A DNA stretch of 10,783 bases from Pseudomonadota bacterium (GTDB lineage Bacteria > Pseudomonadota > Gammaproteobacteria > Burkholderiales > Rhodocyclaceae): contig JAUPVD010000364.1 of the NCBI GenBank assembly GCA_030917225.1, positions 1 through 10,783 of the forward strand, given 5' to 3'. Below are positions 1 through 6,905 of this stretch, piece by piece. Within the stretch, counting starts at the first letter, position 1; the number at the start of each line of letters is the position of its first letter. Made by a program: the position numbers and the translations under genes. A model generated the notes under the pieces. That model worked only from the letters and a program-made list of their open reading frames with translations. It was not told where the DNA came from and made no database searches.

Positions 1-1
1 C

Positions 2-868
2 ATGATCCAGAGCATGACCGGCTACGCGGCCAAAACGCGTGATGTTGCCAACGGTTCCCTGAGCTTCGAGCTCAAGAGTGTCAATTCGCGTTTTCTCGAC
101 ATTCACTTCCGGGTCTGCGAAGAATTGCGCATGGCCGAGCCGGCGTTGCGCGAAGCCATTGCCGGCCGTGTCGGTCGAGGCAAGGTCGAGTGTCGCGTCT
201 ACTTCATGGCGGCGGCGCGCGGCGCGCAGCAATTGGTGCTCAACGAAGATCTCCTGACGCAGCTGGCGGAGTTGGAGCGTCAGGTGCGCGTCTCTCTGCA
301 TGACGCGCGCGGCTTGGCAGTGGGGGAAGTGCTGCGCTGGCCGGGCATCTTCGGCGATGAAGGCATCGATCAGGATGCCATGGTGGCAGCCACGCTGGCC
401 GTGGCCCGCGAGGCGCTGGACGACTTCAGTGCAAGCCGGGCGCGCGAGGGCGACAAGCTGAAGGCGATCATCCTGGAGCGCGTGGCCCGCATGCGCACGC
501 TCGTCGAACAGGTGGCGCCGCACATCCCGGCGGCCCAGGTGGCGTTTCAGGACAAACTGAAGCAGCGTCTGGTCGATGCTCTCGGCAGTGCCGACGACGA
601 GCGCATCCGCCAGGAAGTGGTGGTGTTCGCCGCGCGCATCGACGTAGCCGAGGAACTCGCTCGGCTGGTGACCCATCTCGACGAGGTCGAGCGGGTGCTG
701 AAGCAGGGCGGTGCGGTTGGCAAGCGGCTGGATTTCCTGATGCAGGAGCTCAATCGCGAGGCCAATACGCTCGGCTCCAAATCGGTGGTTTCGGAGGTTT
801 CGCAGACCGCCATGGACTTGAAGCTGCTCATCGAGCAGATGCGCGAGCAGGTGCAGAACCTCGAGTAA
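2..868 (+). CDS. yicC: YicC family endoribonuclease
   Basis: This 288-residue protein is full length for the YicC/YloC family (about 290 residues). The start MIQSMTGYA matches the usual MIRSMTxYA family start, so the ATG at base 2 is very likely real, although everything upstream is outside the window. The family N-terminal signature lies at about residues 24-37 (ELKSVNSRFLDIHF). The C-terminal DUF1732 part has RIRQEVVVFAARIDVAEEL (from about residue 201) and LDFLMQELNREANTLGSKS (243-261). Known of the family: E. coli YicC is an endoribonuclease that helps degrade the small RNA RyhB; the role in this organism is inferred. The gene stops 11 nt before gmk, and its TAA overlaps the gmk ribosome-binding site, suggesting translational coupling. 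The promoter is not in the window. Confidence 0.93.
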   Translation: MIQSMTGYAAKTRDVANGSLSFELKSVNSRFLDIHFRVCEELRMAEPALREAIAGRVGRGKVECRVYFMAAARGAQQLVLNEDLLTQLAELERQVRVSLHDARGLAVGEVLRWPGIFGDEGIDQDAMVAATLAVAREALDDFSASRAREGDKLKAIILERVARMRTLVEQVAPHIPAAQVAFQDKLKQRLVDALGSADDERIRQEVVVFAARIDVAEELARLVTHLDEVERVLKQGGAVGKRLDFLMQELNREANTLGSKSVVSEVSQTAMDLKLLIEQMREQVQNLE

Positions 869-879
869 GGAGAATCTGA

Positions 880-1488
880 ATGTCCGGACATCTTTACATC
901 GTTACCGCCCCCTCGGGGGCCGGCAAGACCACGCTGGTGCGCATGCTGCTGGAGAACGATTCCGGCATTCGCCTGTCCATTTCCTATACGACGCGTGCAC
1001 CTCGGGCCGGGGAAACCGATGGCCGTGAATACCACTTCACCGATGCCGGGACCTTCCGCAGCATGGTCGATCGCGGTGAGTTTCTGGAGTGGGCCGAGGT
1101 GCATGGCAATTGCTATGGCACCTCACGGCTGTGGATCGAATCGGAGATGGCCGCGGGTCGCGATGTATTGCTCGAAATCGACTGGCAGGGCGCGCAGCAG
1201 GTAAGGAAGCTGTTTCCTGCGGCGATCGGCGTTTTCATCATGCCGCCGTCGATGGCCGAGCTGGAGCGTCGCCTCGTCGGTCGCGGCACTGACAGCGCCG
1301 AGGTCATTGCCCGTCGGTTGGCTGCTGCCCATGAGGAAATGCGCCATGTGTCTGAATTTGAGTATGTTATTATCAACGATGAATTGCAGCGGGCGCTTGG
1401 CGACCTGCTCTCGGTGGTTCGTTCCTCGCGGCTTCATCAGGAAGCGCAGCGCGACCGCCATCCCGAAATTTTTGCATCTTTGAACTGA
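880..1488 (+). CDS. gmk: Guanylate kinase
   Basis: Guanylate kinase transfers phosphate from ATP to GMP, giving GDP in the cytoplasm; it is essential for GTP supply and recycling. At 202 residues it has the normal bacterial length. The P-loop APSGAGKT is at residues 10-17. The GMP-binding region follows with [11 protein letters not shown] (35-45), Y51 and the E70/YGTS (79-82) segment. The EIDWQGA motif (99-105) carries the conserved Asp101, and the lid arginines lie around GRG (134-136) and ARR (144-146). A TAAGGAG ribosome-binding site at 866-872 supports the ATG at 880. The gene lies between yicC and rpoZ with 11-nt gaps on both sides, the classical gmk-rpoZ-spoT arrangement of proteobacteria. 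It links guanine-nucleotide supply to the (p)ppGpp enzyme encoded two genes later. Confidence 0.98.
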   Translation: MSGHLYIVTAPSGAGKTTLVRMLLENDSGIRLSISYTTRAPRAGETDGREYHFTDAGTFRSMVDRGEFLEWAEVHGNCYGTSRLWIESEMAAGRDVLLEIDWQGAQQVRKLFPAAIGVFIMPPSMAELERRLVGRGTDSAEVIARRLAAAHEEMRHVSEFEYVIINDELQRALGDLLSVVRSSRLHQEAQRDRHPEIFASLN

Positions 1489-1499
1489 TAGGTATCACC

Positions 1500-1706
1500 A
1501 TGGCTCGAGTTACCGTAGACGACTGTCTGAAACGTATCCCCAACCGCTTCCAGATGACTCTGGCAGCAACCTACCGCGCCCGTCAGCTGGCCAACGGCGC
1601 CTCGCCGCTGGTCGAGGCCGACAAGGATAAGCCCACCGTTATCGCATTGCGCGAAATGGCCTTGGGCAAGTACGGCGTGGAAGTCCTCAACCGCGGTCAG
1701 GCCTGA
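1500..1706 (+). CDS. rpoZ: RNA polymerase omega subunit
   Basis: This 68-residue protein is omega, the small RNA polymerase subunit that helps beta-prime fold and contributes, with beta-prime, to (p)ppGpp binding site 1 in E. coli. The sequence shows the hallmark N-terminal [19 protein letters not shown] followed by [13 protein letters not shown], and a [12 protein letters not shown] helix in the second half. It is shorter than the 91-residue E. coli protein because the variable C-terminal tail is missing; lengths near 67-70 are typical of betaproteobacteria. It follows gmk by 11 nt and precedes spoT by 42 nt. Only a weak AGGT stands in the Shine-Dalgarno position, so coupling to gmk translation is plausible. 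Identification is essentially certain from the motifs and the neighbours. Confidence 0.97.
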   Translation: MARVTVDDCLKRIPNRFQMTLAATYRARQLANGASPLVEADKDKPTVIALREMALGKYGVEVLNRGQA

Positions 1707-1748
1707 CCGTAGCGATAGCGCTCAGGGCGGAAGGCAAGGTGTGTTCTG

Positions 1749-3920
1749 ATGGACGCCGATACTGCCTCCGCCCCCGCATCTGTTTTTTCTTCCACTGAAG
1801 ACCCCGCATTCCGGGTCTTCATCGACAGCCTCAGTTATCTCCAGCTTGATGAAGTAGCCCTCGTACGCGACGCGTACGCCTTTGCCGAAGCCGCTCACAG
1901 CGGCCAGAAGCGCTACTCGGGCGAGCCCTACATCACGCATCCTCTCGCCGTTGCCGGTGCGCTGGCCGAATGGCGCATGGACGCGCAGGCAGTGATTGCT
2001 GCGCTGCTGCACGACGTGATGGAAGACACGGCGGTGACCAAGGCCGAAATTTCCCGCCGCTTCGGCAAGCAGGTGGCGGAACTGGTCGACGGCCTCTCCA
2101 AGCTCGACAAGATCGAATTCCAGTCGCATCAGGAGGCGCAGGCCGAGAACTTCCGCAAGATGCTGATGGCCATGGCGCGCGACCTGCGCGTGGTGCTGAT
2201 CAAGCTGGCGGATCGGCTGCACAACCTGCAGACGATGTCGGCCGTGCGCGCCGACAAACGTCGCCGCATCGCCACCGAAACCCTCGAAATTTATGCGCCG
2301 ATCGCCAATCGCCTCGGCTTGAACAAGATCTTCCGCGAGCTTCAGGATCTTTCGTTCCAGTTGATTCATCCGCTGCGTGCCCGCGTCATCGGTCGGGCGC
2401 TCAAGGCGGCACATGGCAACCGGCGCGAGCTGCTGACGCGCATCCAGGACAACGTCAATGTCAAGATGACCAGTTCCGGGGTTGCCGCCAAGGTTTTTGG
2501 TCGAGAGAAAAGCCTCTATTCGATCTATCGCAAGATGGAGGAGAAGCGTCTGTCTTTCTCGCAGGTGCTCGATATCTACGGTTTTCGCGTTGTCGTTCGC
2601 GACATTCCGACCTGCTACCTGGCGCTGGGCGCACTGCATTCGCTGTACAAGCCGGTGCCGGGAAAATTCAAGGATTACATCGCCATTCCGAAAGTGAATG
2701 GCTACCAGTCGCTGCATACAACGCTGATCGGCCCCTACGGCACGCCGATCGAGGTGCAGATCCGCACCGAGGAAATGCACCACGTCGCCCAGGAAGGGGT
2801 GGCTTCGCACTGGATTTACAAGGATGCCGAGCAGAGCGGTGCGGATCTTCAGATGAAGACCGCCAAGTGGCTGCAGTCGCTGCTCGAACTGCAGAGTGGC
2901 ACGCGTGATTCGGCCGAGTTCCTGGAACACGTCAAGATCGACCTGTTCCCGGACGAGGTCTACATATTCACGCCCAAGGGGCAGATCATGGAATTGCCGC
3001 GCGGCGCGACGGCAGTCGATTTTGCCTACATGGTGCACACCGACATCGGCAACCGCTGTGTCGCGGCACGCATCAACCAGGAATTGATGCCGCTGCGTAC
3101 CGAACTCAAAAACGGCGACCAGGTGGAAATCATTACGGCAGCCCACGCCAATCCCAATCCGGCGTGGCTGGCCTATGTCCGTACCGGCCGAGCGCGCAGC
3201 AAGATCCGTCACTTTCTCAAGCAGATGCAGCACGAGGAGTCGGCGCAGCTTGGCGAGAACCTGCTTAATCAGGAACTGGAGCATCTCGGCATTGGCGTGG
3301 CGGAGGTGCCGACGGCAAGCTGGGAAGGGCTGGTGCGTGATTCCGGAAACCGGTCAATGAAGGAAATCTATACCGACATCGGTCTCGGCAAGCGCATCGC
3401 AGCAGTAGTGGCGCGCCGCCTGCTGGCCACGGAAGGCGGTGGCGCTATCGATGAGCTGCCGCGATTGTCCACCGTCGTCATTCGCGGCACGGAAGGCATG
3501 GCTATCCAGCTGGCTCCCTGCTGCATGCCCCTTCCCGGCGATCCGATCATTGGCTCCATTCGCAAGGGGCAGGGCCTGGTGGTCCATACCCACGATTGCC
3601 CGAGTATCCGCAAATCGCGCAGCAGCGAGCCGAAGAAGTGGATCGATGTCGAATGGCAGCCGGCTGAAGGAAAGCTCTTCGAGGCGCGTGTTCGTGTCAC
3701 GGCCAAGAATGCGCGAGGCGTTCTGGCGGCAATGGCGGCATCGATTGCCGATGCTGGCTCGAACATCGAAAACGTGAGCATGGAAGAGAAAACGCCAGGC
3801 CTCTACACGACGCTGCAGTTCACGCTGCAGGTCAGCAACCGCAGTCACCTGGCCCGGGTCATGCGTAGCCTGCGCCTTATTCCGGAAGTTGTTCGAATCA
3901 CGCGGGTGCGTGGGGAGTAG
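1749..3920 (+). CDS. spoT: Bifunctional (p)ppGpp synthetase/hydrolase SpoT (long RSH)
   Basis: This is a full-length 723-residue RelA/SpoT homologue. The N-terminal HD hydrolase domain is intact: His64 (YITHP), His88-Asp89, Glu92-Asp93 (HDVMEDT) and Asp155 (KLADRLHNL) provide the metal-binding set that is degenerate in RelA. The synthetase domain (about 240-355) has Asp275 in DIYGFR and Glu335 in EVQIRT. Its substrate loop reads KFKD (306-309), of the basic RXKD class found in bifunctional enzymes rather than the acidic EXDD of RelA. A TGS domain (about 396-463), a helical region, a zinc-finger/CC segment with Cys591, Cys592, His613 and Cys617, and a C-terminal ACT domain (about 645-720) follow. 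It should make and, mainly, degrade (p)ppGpp under starvation signals. It lies downstream of gmk and rpoZ, the conserved order. ATG 1749 has only a weak AAGG upstream, but the start fits the domain layout. Confidence 0.96.
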   Translation: MDADTASAPASVFSSTEDPAFRVFIDSLSYLQLDEVALVRDAYAFAEAAHSGQKRYSGEPYITHPLAVAGALAEWRMDAQAVIAALLHDVMEDTAVTKAEISRRFGKQVAELVDGLSKLDKIEFQSHQEAQAENFRKMLMAMARDLRVVLIKLADRLHNLQTMSAVRADKRRRIATETLEIYAPIANRLGLNKIFRELQDLSFQLIHPLRARVIGRALKAAHGNRRELLTRIQDNVNVKMTSSGVAAKVFGREKSLYSIYRKMEEKRLSFSQVLDIYGFRVVVRDIPTCYLALGALHSLYKPVPGKFKDYIAIPKVNGYQSLHTTLIGPYGTPIEVQIRTEEMHHVAQEGVASHWIYKDAEQSGADLQMKTAKWLQSLLELQSGTRDSAEFLEHVKIDLFPDEVYIFTPKGQIMELPRGATAVDFAYMVHTDIGNRCVAARINQELMPLRTELKNGDQVEIITAAHANPNPAWLAYVRTGRARSKIRHFLKQMQHEESAQLGENLLNQELEHLGIGVAEVPTASWEGLVRDSGNRSMKEIYTDIGLGKRIAAVVARRLLATEGGGAIDELPRLSTVVIRGTEGMAIQLAPCCMPLPGDPIIGSIRKGQGLVVHTHDCPSIRKSRSSEPKKWIDVEWQPAEGKLFEARVRVTAKNARGVLAAMAASIADAGSNIENVSMEEKTPGLYTTLQFTLQVSNRSHLARVMRSLRLIPEVVRITRVRGE
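3912..3917 (+). promoter_or_regulatory. Ribosome-binding site of dadA, inside the spoT 3' end
   Basis: GGGGAG lies 7 nt before a TTG at 3925 and overlaps the last codons of spoT. It is the only good Shine-Dalgarno match near the dadA 5' end, and it decides in favour of the TTG start over the in-frame GTG at 3910 or TTG at 3889, neither of which has a comparable site upstream. Confidence 0.65.
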
Positions 3921-3924
3921 CGGT

Positions 3925-5160
3925 TTGCGGGTTCTTGTTCTTGGCGCCGGCGTGGTGGGAGTCGCCAGTGCGTGGTATCTCAATCGAGCCGGACATGAAG
4001 TGACGGTTGTAGACCGTCAGCCGGGCGCCGGTCTCGAAACCAGTTTTGCCAATGGCGGGCAGATCTCCGTCTCGCACGCAGAGCCCTGGGCAAACCCGCA
4101 CGTGCTGCCCAAGGTGATCAAATGGCTGGGGCGTGAGGATGCGCCGCTGCTCTTCCGGCTGCGCTTCGACGCCGCACTGTTCCGCTGGGGGCTGAGCTTC
4201 CTTGCCGAGTGCTCGCCGGCACGTACCCGCCGCAACATCCACGACATCGTCGCCATGGCGCTCTACAGTCGGCAGCAGCTCGGTTTGTTGCGCCAGGAAA
4301 CCGGCATTGCCTACGATCAGCTGCAGCGCGGCATCCTGCATTTTTATACCGACCAACGCGATTTCGAGGCAGCCACGGGTGCTGCGGCGCTGATGCGCGA
4401 ATTCGGCTGCGAACGCAATGTGGTCGACGCCGACGAATGCGTGCGCATCGAGCCGGCTCTGGCAGCGGCGCGAAACCACCTGGTCGGCGGCGACTATACC
4501 GCTGCCGATGAGTCGGGCGATGCCCACAAATTCACGCGCGAGCTGGCGACACTGGCTGCCGCCAGCGGAGTGGCGTTTCGCCTGGGCGCCAGCATCCAGC
4601 GCATCGATGCAGCAGGTGGCGAAGTCAGCGGAGTGGTGGTTGATGGGGAGCGCCTGCAGGCCGATGCTTATGTTGTCGCCTGCGGCAGCTGGTCAGCATC
4701 GCTGCTGGCACCGCTCGGCATTCGCCTGCCGGTGTATCCGGCCAAGGGCTATTCGGCGACACTGCCCTTGTCGGCGGATAGCATTGCGCCCAGCGTCAGC
4801 CTGACCGACGACGGTTACAAGATCGTCTTTTCGCGCCTCGGTGAGCGCCTGCGCATTGCCGGCACCGCCGAGTTCAACGGCTACAACACCGATCTCAACT
4901 CGGTGCGTTGCGCGGCCCTGATGCGTCGCGCCAGCCTGCTCTTCCCCGAATTGCGTCCTGCTGGCCCGCCGGAGTTCTGGTGTGGCCTGCGGCCGGCAAC
5001 GCCGTCAAACGTGCCATGGATCGGGCGAACACGTCTGGGTAAGCTGTGGGTCAACACCGGTCACGGCACCCTGGGCTGGACCATGGCCTGTGGCTCCGGT
5101 GCGGCCCTGGCTGACCTCGTCTCCGGCCGAAAACCCGAACCCGATTTCCCTTTCCAATAA
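3925..5160 (+). CDS. dadA: D-amino acid dehydrogenase (DadA family, FAD-dependent)
   Basis: With a TTG start at 3925 this is a 411-residue flavoprotein beginning MRVLVLGAGVVGVASAWYL, which matches the DadA family start. The Rossmann GxGxxG is at residues 7-12, followed by the family-typical ETSFANGGQIS. The C-terminal FAD/substrate block has CGLRPATPSNVPWIGRTR and NTGHGTLGWTMACGSG (His380). DadA oxidises D-amino acids, classically D-alanine, to 2-oxo acids plus ammonia, passing electrons to the membrane quinone pool. E. coli DadA is 432 residues; this one ends sooner after the SGRKPEP segment. No in-frame ATG exists near the start; the first lies over 100 codons in. The gene begins 4 nt after the spoT stop, so it is probably cotranscribed with spoT. 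No alanine racemase (dadX) gene is in the window. Related glycine/sarcosine oxidases are a less likely alternative. Confidence 0.88.
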   Translation: MRVLVLGAGVVGVASAWYLNRAGHEVTVVDRQPGAGLETSFANGGQISVSHAEPWANPHVLPKVIKWLGREDAPLLFRLRFDAALFRWGLSFLAECSPARTRRNIHDIVAMALYSRQQLGLLRQETGIAYDQLQRGILHFYTDQRDFEAATGAAALMREFGCERNVVDADECVRIEPALAAARNHLVGGDYTAADESGDAHKFTRELATLAAASGVAFRLGASIQRIDAAGGEVSGVVVDGERLQADAYVVACGSWSASLLAPLGIRLPVYPAKGYSATLPLSADSIAPSVSLTDDGYKIVFSRLGERLRIAGTAEFNGYNTDLNSVRCAALMRRASLLFPELRPAGPPEFWCGLRPATPSNVPWIGRTRLGKLWVNTGHGTLGWTMACGSGAALADLVSGRKPEPDFPFQ

Positions 5161-5190
5161 AAACCGTTTCATCAATTTTCCGGAGACTGC

Positions 5191-5985
5191 ATGACCACCG
5201 TTACCTACGAGGTTCGCGACCACGTTGCCCATCTCGCCCTCAACCGTCCGAAATCGCTGAATGCCCTCAACCTCGACATGATCGAGGCGCTGCGCCTGAC
5301 GACTGCCCGAGCCGAAGTTGATCCGCTGGTGCGGGCGATTCTGATCAGCGGTGCCGGCGAACATTTCATGGCCGGCGGCGACCTCAAGTGGTTTCGCGAG
5401 CAACTGGCATTGCCACCGCAGGAACGGCAGCCGCTGTTTGAGCGCACTATCGGCGATGTGCACCAGACGACGCTGCAGTTGCGGCGCTGTGGCAAACCCG
5501 TAGTGGCGGCCGTGCGCGGCGCGGTGGCCGGTTTCGGCCTGTCGCTGATGCTGGCTGCAGATTTGGCGCTGGCAGCCGACGACGCCTATTTCACGCTGGC
5601 TTACAGCAATATCGCGCTGTCGCCCGACGGTGGCGCCACTTGGTCGCTGCCACGTACGGTGGGCGTGAAGCGGGCAATGGAAATTGCCCTGCTCGGCGAC
5701 CGATTCGACGCGCAACAGGCATTGGTGTGGGGCATGGTCAATCGCGTCGTGCCGGTTGCCGAGTTGTTGCCGCAAGCCGAGGCGTTGGCGCTTCGACTGG
5801 CTGCCGGTCCCGCCGAAGCGCTGGCCAGCACCAAGCGACTGATCAATGTGTCGTTCAACAACACCCTGACCGAGCAACTGCACGCCGAACAGCGGGCTTT
5901 CGCTTCCTGTGGGGTCAATGATGATTTTGCCGAGGGGCTGGACGCCTTTTTCGAGAAGCGTCGTGCCCGCTTCCATGTGGATTGA
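5191..5985 (+). CDS. Crotonase-fold enoyl-CoA hydratase/isomerase family protein, isomerase-like active site
   Basis: This 264-residue protein has the usual length and layout of the crotonase superfamily. The first oxyanion-hole segment is HFMAGGDLKWF (58-68) and the second is GAVAGFGLSLMLAADLALA (110-128). The two glutamates that catalyse hydration in classical enoyl-CoA hydratase fall, by my alignment, on Ser117 and Asn140. Instead, SPDGGATWSLPR (144-155) carries Asp146, as in PaaG-like and delta3,delta2-enoyl-CoA isomerases, where an acid in this loop shuttles the proton. An acyl-CoA isomerase (ring-opening PaaG type or double-bond migration) is therefore more likely than a hydratase; the substrate is unknown. 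A CGGAGA ribosome-binding site at 5181-5186 supports ATG 5191. It sits 30 nt after dadA and overlaps the next gene by 11 nt. No other fatty-acid or phenylacetate gene is visible nearby. Confidence 0.85.
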   Translation: MTTVTYEVRDHVAHLALNRPKSLNALNLDMIEALRLTTARAEVDPLVRAILISGAGEHFMAGGDLKWFREQLALPPQERQPLFERTIGDVHQTTLQLRRCGKPVVAAVRGAVAGFGLSLMLAADLALAADDAYFTLAYSNIALSPDGGATWSLPRTVGVKRAMEIALLGDRFDAQQALVWGMVNRVVPVAELLPQAEALALRLAAGPAEALASTKRLINVSFNNTLTEQLHAEQRAFASCGVNDDFAEGLDAFFEKRRARFHVD

Positions 5986-6742
5986 TACCCACTGCCATCT
6001 TGATGCTGCCGAGTTCTCGGTCGATCGGGATGCGGTAGCGTCGGCTGCCCTTGCCGCCGGCGTCACGAAGATCGTGGTGCCAGCCGTCGAGGTAGCCAAT
6101 TTCCCGGCAGTGAAGGAATGCGGTCAACGTTACCCCGGCTGCCTGCCGGCCTACGGCATTCATCCGATGTATACGCCGCAGGCGGCGGATGCCGATATCG
6201 ACGTACTGCGCGACTGGCTGCAGCGGGAGCGGCCGGTCGCGGTCGGCGAGATCGGCCTCGATTACTTCGTGGCGGATCTTGATCCTGCGCGACAACTGCA
6301 TTTTTTTGTCGAGCAGCTTAAATTAGCCCGGGAATTCAATCTGCCGGTACTGCTGCATGTGCGCCGGGCCATCGACCCGATTCTGCATGAGTTGCGCCGC
6401 ATTGGCGTACCCGGCGGCATTGCCCATGCCTTCAACGGCAGTCGCCAGCAGGCCGAAATGTTCATTGCGCTGGGTTTCAAGCTGGGGTTTGGCGGCGCCA
6501 TGACCTGGCCACGAGCTAGCCGGCTGCGTGAGCTGGCGGCGACATTGCCGCTGGAATCGATCGTCCTTGAAACGGATGCGCCGGACATTCCGCCCGATTT
6601 CGTCGGGCATGGCCGGAATGAACCTGCTTTTCTTCCGCGCATTGCCCAGACGCTTGCCGACCTGCGTCGGCAAACTCTCGGCGAAATCGCGCAAAACACC
6701 TCACAAAATGCTACTAACATTTTGAGACTTATCACGCAGTGA
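5975..6742 (+). CDS. TatD family metal-dependent hydrolase (YjjV-like)
   Basis: Starting at ATG 5975 gives a 255-residue protein that opens directly with the metal-binding MWIDTHCHLD (His6, His8), the normal start for this family; extending upstream would only add residues read inside the preceding gene. Further metal ligands are Glu92 (AVGEIGLDYF), His128 (VLLHVRR), His151 (IAHAFNGS) and Asp201 (LETDAPDIP), so the TIM-barrel amidohydrolase centre is complete. The GIHPMY segment, HAFNGSRQQAE and FGGAMTWPRASRLRELA are closer to E. coli YjjV than to TatD or YcfH. Family members act as metal-dependent 3'-5' nucleases or related phosphoesterases; the substrate here is not established. The start lies 11 nt inside the preceding gene, so translation is probably coupled. 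This appears to be the last gene before the nap promoter region. Confidence 0.92.
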   Translation: MWIDTHCHLDAAEFSVDRDAVASAALAAGVTKIVVPAVEVANFPAVKECGQRYPGCLPAYGIHPMYTPQAADADIDVLRDWLQRERPVAVGEIGLDYFVADLDPARQLHFFVEQLKLAREFNLPVLLHVRRAIDPILHELRRIGVPGGIAHAFNGSRQQAEMFIALGFKLGFGGAMTWPRASRLRELAATLPLESIVLETDAPDIPPDFVGHGRNEPAFLPRIAQTLADLRRQTLGEIAQNTSQNATNILRLITQ

Positions 6743-6782
6743 CCCATTTGGCGCGGGTTTCCGGCCCGCAGCCCGTAAATTC

Positions 6783-6796
6783 TTGCGCTCGATCAA
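6783..6796 (+). promoter_or_regulatory. Degenerate second FNR-like site
   Basis: TTGCGCTCGATCAA keeps the right half (ATCAA) and three of five bases of the left half of the FNR consensus with the correct 4-bp spacer. Its centre (6789.5) is 49 bp upstream of the main box, near -90 from the predicted start. It may be a weak accessory site or chance, since GATCAAAA also recurs at 6882-6889. Confidence 0.3.
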
Positions 6797-6810
6797 AAAT
6801 ACCCTAAAAA

Positions 6811-6831
6811 GCATGTGGATTTTTTCCATGC
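6811..6831. repeat. Short inverted repeat abutting the FNR box
   Basis: GCATG at 6811-6815 is mirrored by CATGC at 6827-6831, with GGA and TTC inside able to extend the pairing past a one-base bulge. It ends directly at the first base of the FNR-type box. It may be an operator for a second regulator or a weak hairpin; it does not look like a terminator because its T-run is in the loop. Confidence 0.35.
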
Positions 6832-6845
6832 TTGATGTGCATCAA
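6832..6845 (+). promoter_or_regulatory. FNR/Anr-type binding site (perfect palindrome)
   Basis: TTGATGTGCATCAA matches the FNR/Anr/Dnr consensus TTGAT-N4-ATCAA in all ten defined positions. Its centre at 6838.5 is 41.5 bp before position 6880, the start site predicted from the TAGATT hexamer at 6868-6873. That is the geometry of a class II FNR-activated promoter. It would switch on napDAG when oxygen is low. The sequence alone cannot say whether FNR, Anr or a nitric-oxide-sensing Dnr paralogue binds it. Confidence 0.85.
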
Positions 6846-6867
6846 AAGAAATATCTCATCGCGGGCA

Positions 6868-6873
6868 TAGATT
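6868..6873 (+). promoter_or_regulatory. Putative -10 element of the nap promoter
   Basis: TAGATT agrees with the sigma-70 TATAAT consensus at four of six positions, including the first two and the last. It is correctly placed behind the FNR-type box to give a start near 6880 and a leader of about 26 nt before the napD ATG. There is no separate -35 hexamer, as expected where FNR sits over the -35 region. Confidence 0.5.
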
Positions 6874-6905
6874 TGTCGCCTGATCAAAAAACAACTTGGT
6901 AGTCC

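Larger units (their letters stand above)
6743..6905 (+). promoter_or_regulatory. Intergenic regulatory region upstream of the nap operon
   Basis: This 163-nt gene-free stretch is clearly richer in A and T than its surroundings, especially from 6775 on. It holds an FNR-type box, a -10-like hexamer, a weaker second FNR-like site and an inverted repeat. Near the tatD end a GCGGG/CCCGC pair (6753-6757 and 6765-6769) could form a small hairpin, but no T-run follows, so I do not call a terminator. No convincing Shine-Dalgarno sequence precedes napD at 6906. Confidence 0.8.

Noticed and set aside
1707..1748. Possible promoter or small gene between rpoZ and spoT
   Set aside because: The gap is only 42 nt and shows no convincing -35/-10 pair or reading frame; it is best read as an intra-operon spacer.
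1722..3284. A 520-codon open frame on the minus strand opposite spoT
   Set aside because: It is fully covered by the well-supported spoT gene, shows no motif, and has the composition expected of an antisense shadow in GC-rich DNA.
5909..5974. An upstream extension of the TatD-family protein by 22 residues
   Set aside because: The metal-binding THCHLD motif normally starts within the first ten residues of this family; the extension would lie wholly inside the crotonase gene and has no family similarity.
6751..6770. Hairpin GCGGG/CCCGC just after the tatD-family gene as a terminator
   Set aside because: The stem is only 5 bp and no T-run follows, so it does not meet the usual form of an intrinsic terminator. 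Chance pairing is likely in GC-rich sequence.
6873..6887. A third FNR-like site (TTGTC and ATCAA)
   Set aside because: The half-sites are 5 bp apart instead of 4, the left half is poor, and it overlaps the predicted transcription start. Only a half-site remains.
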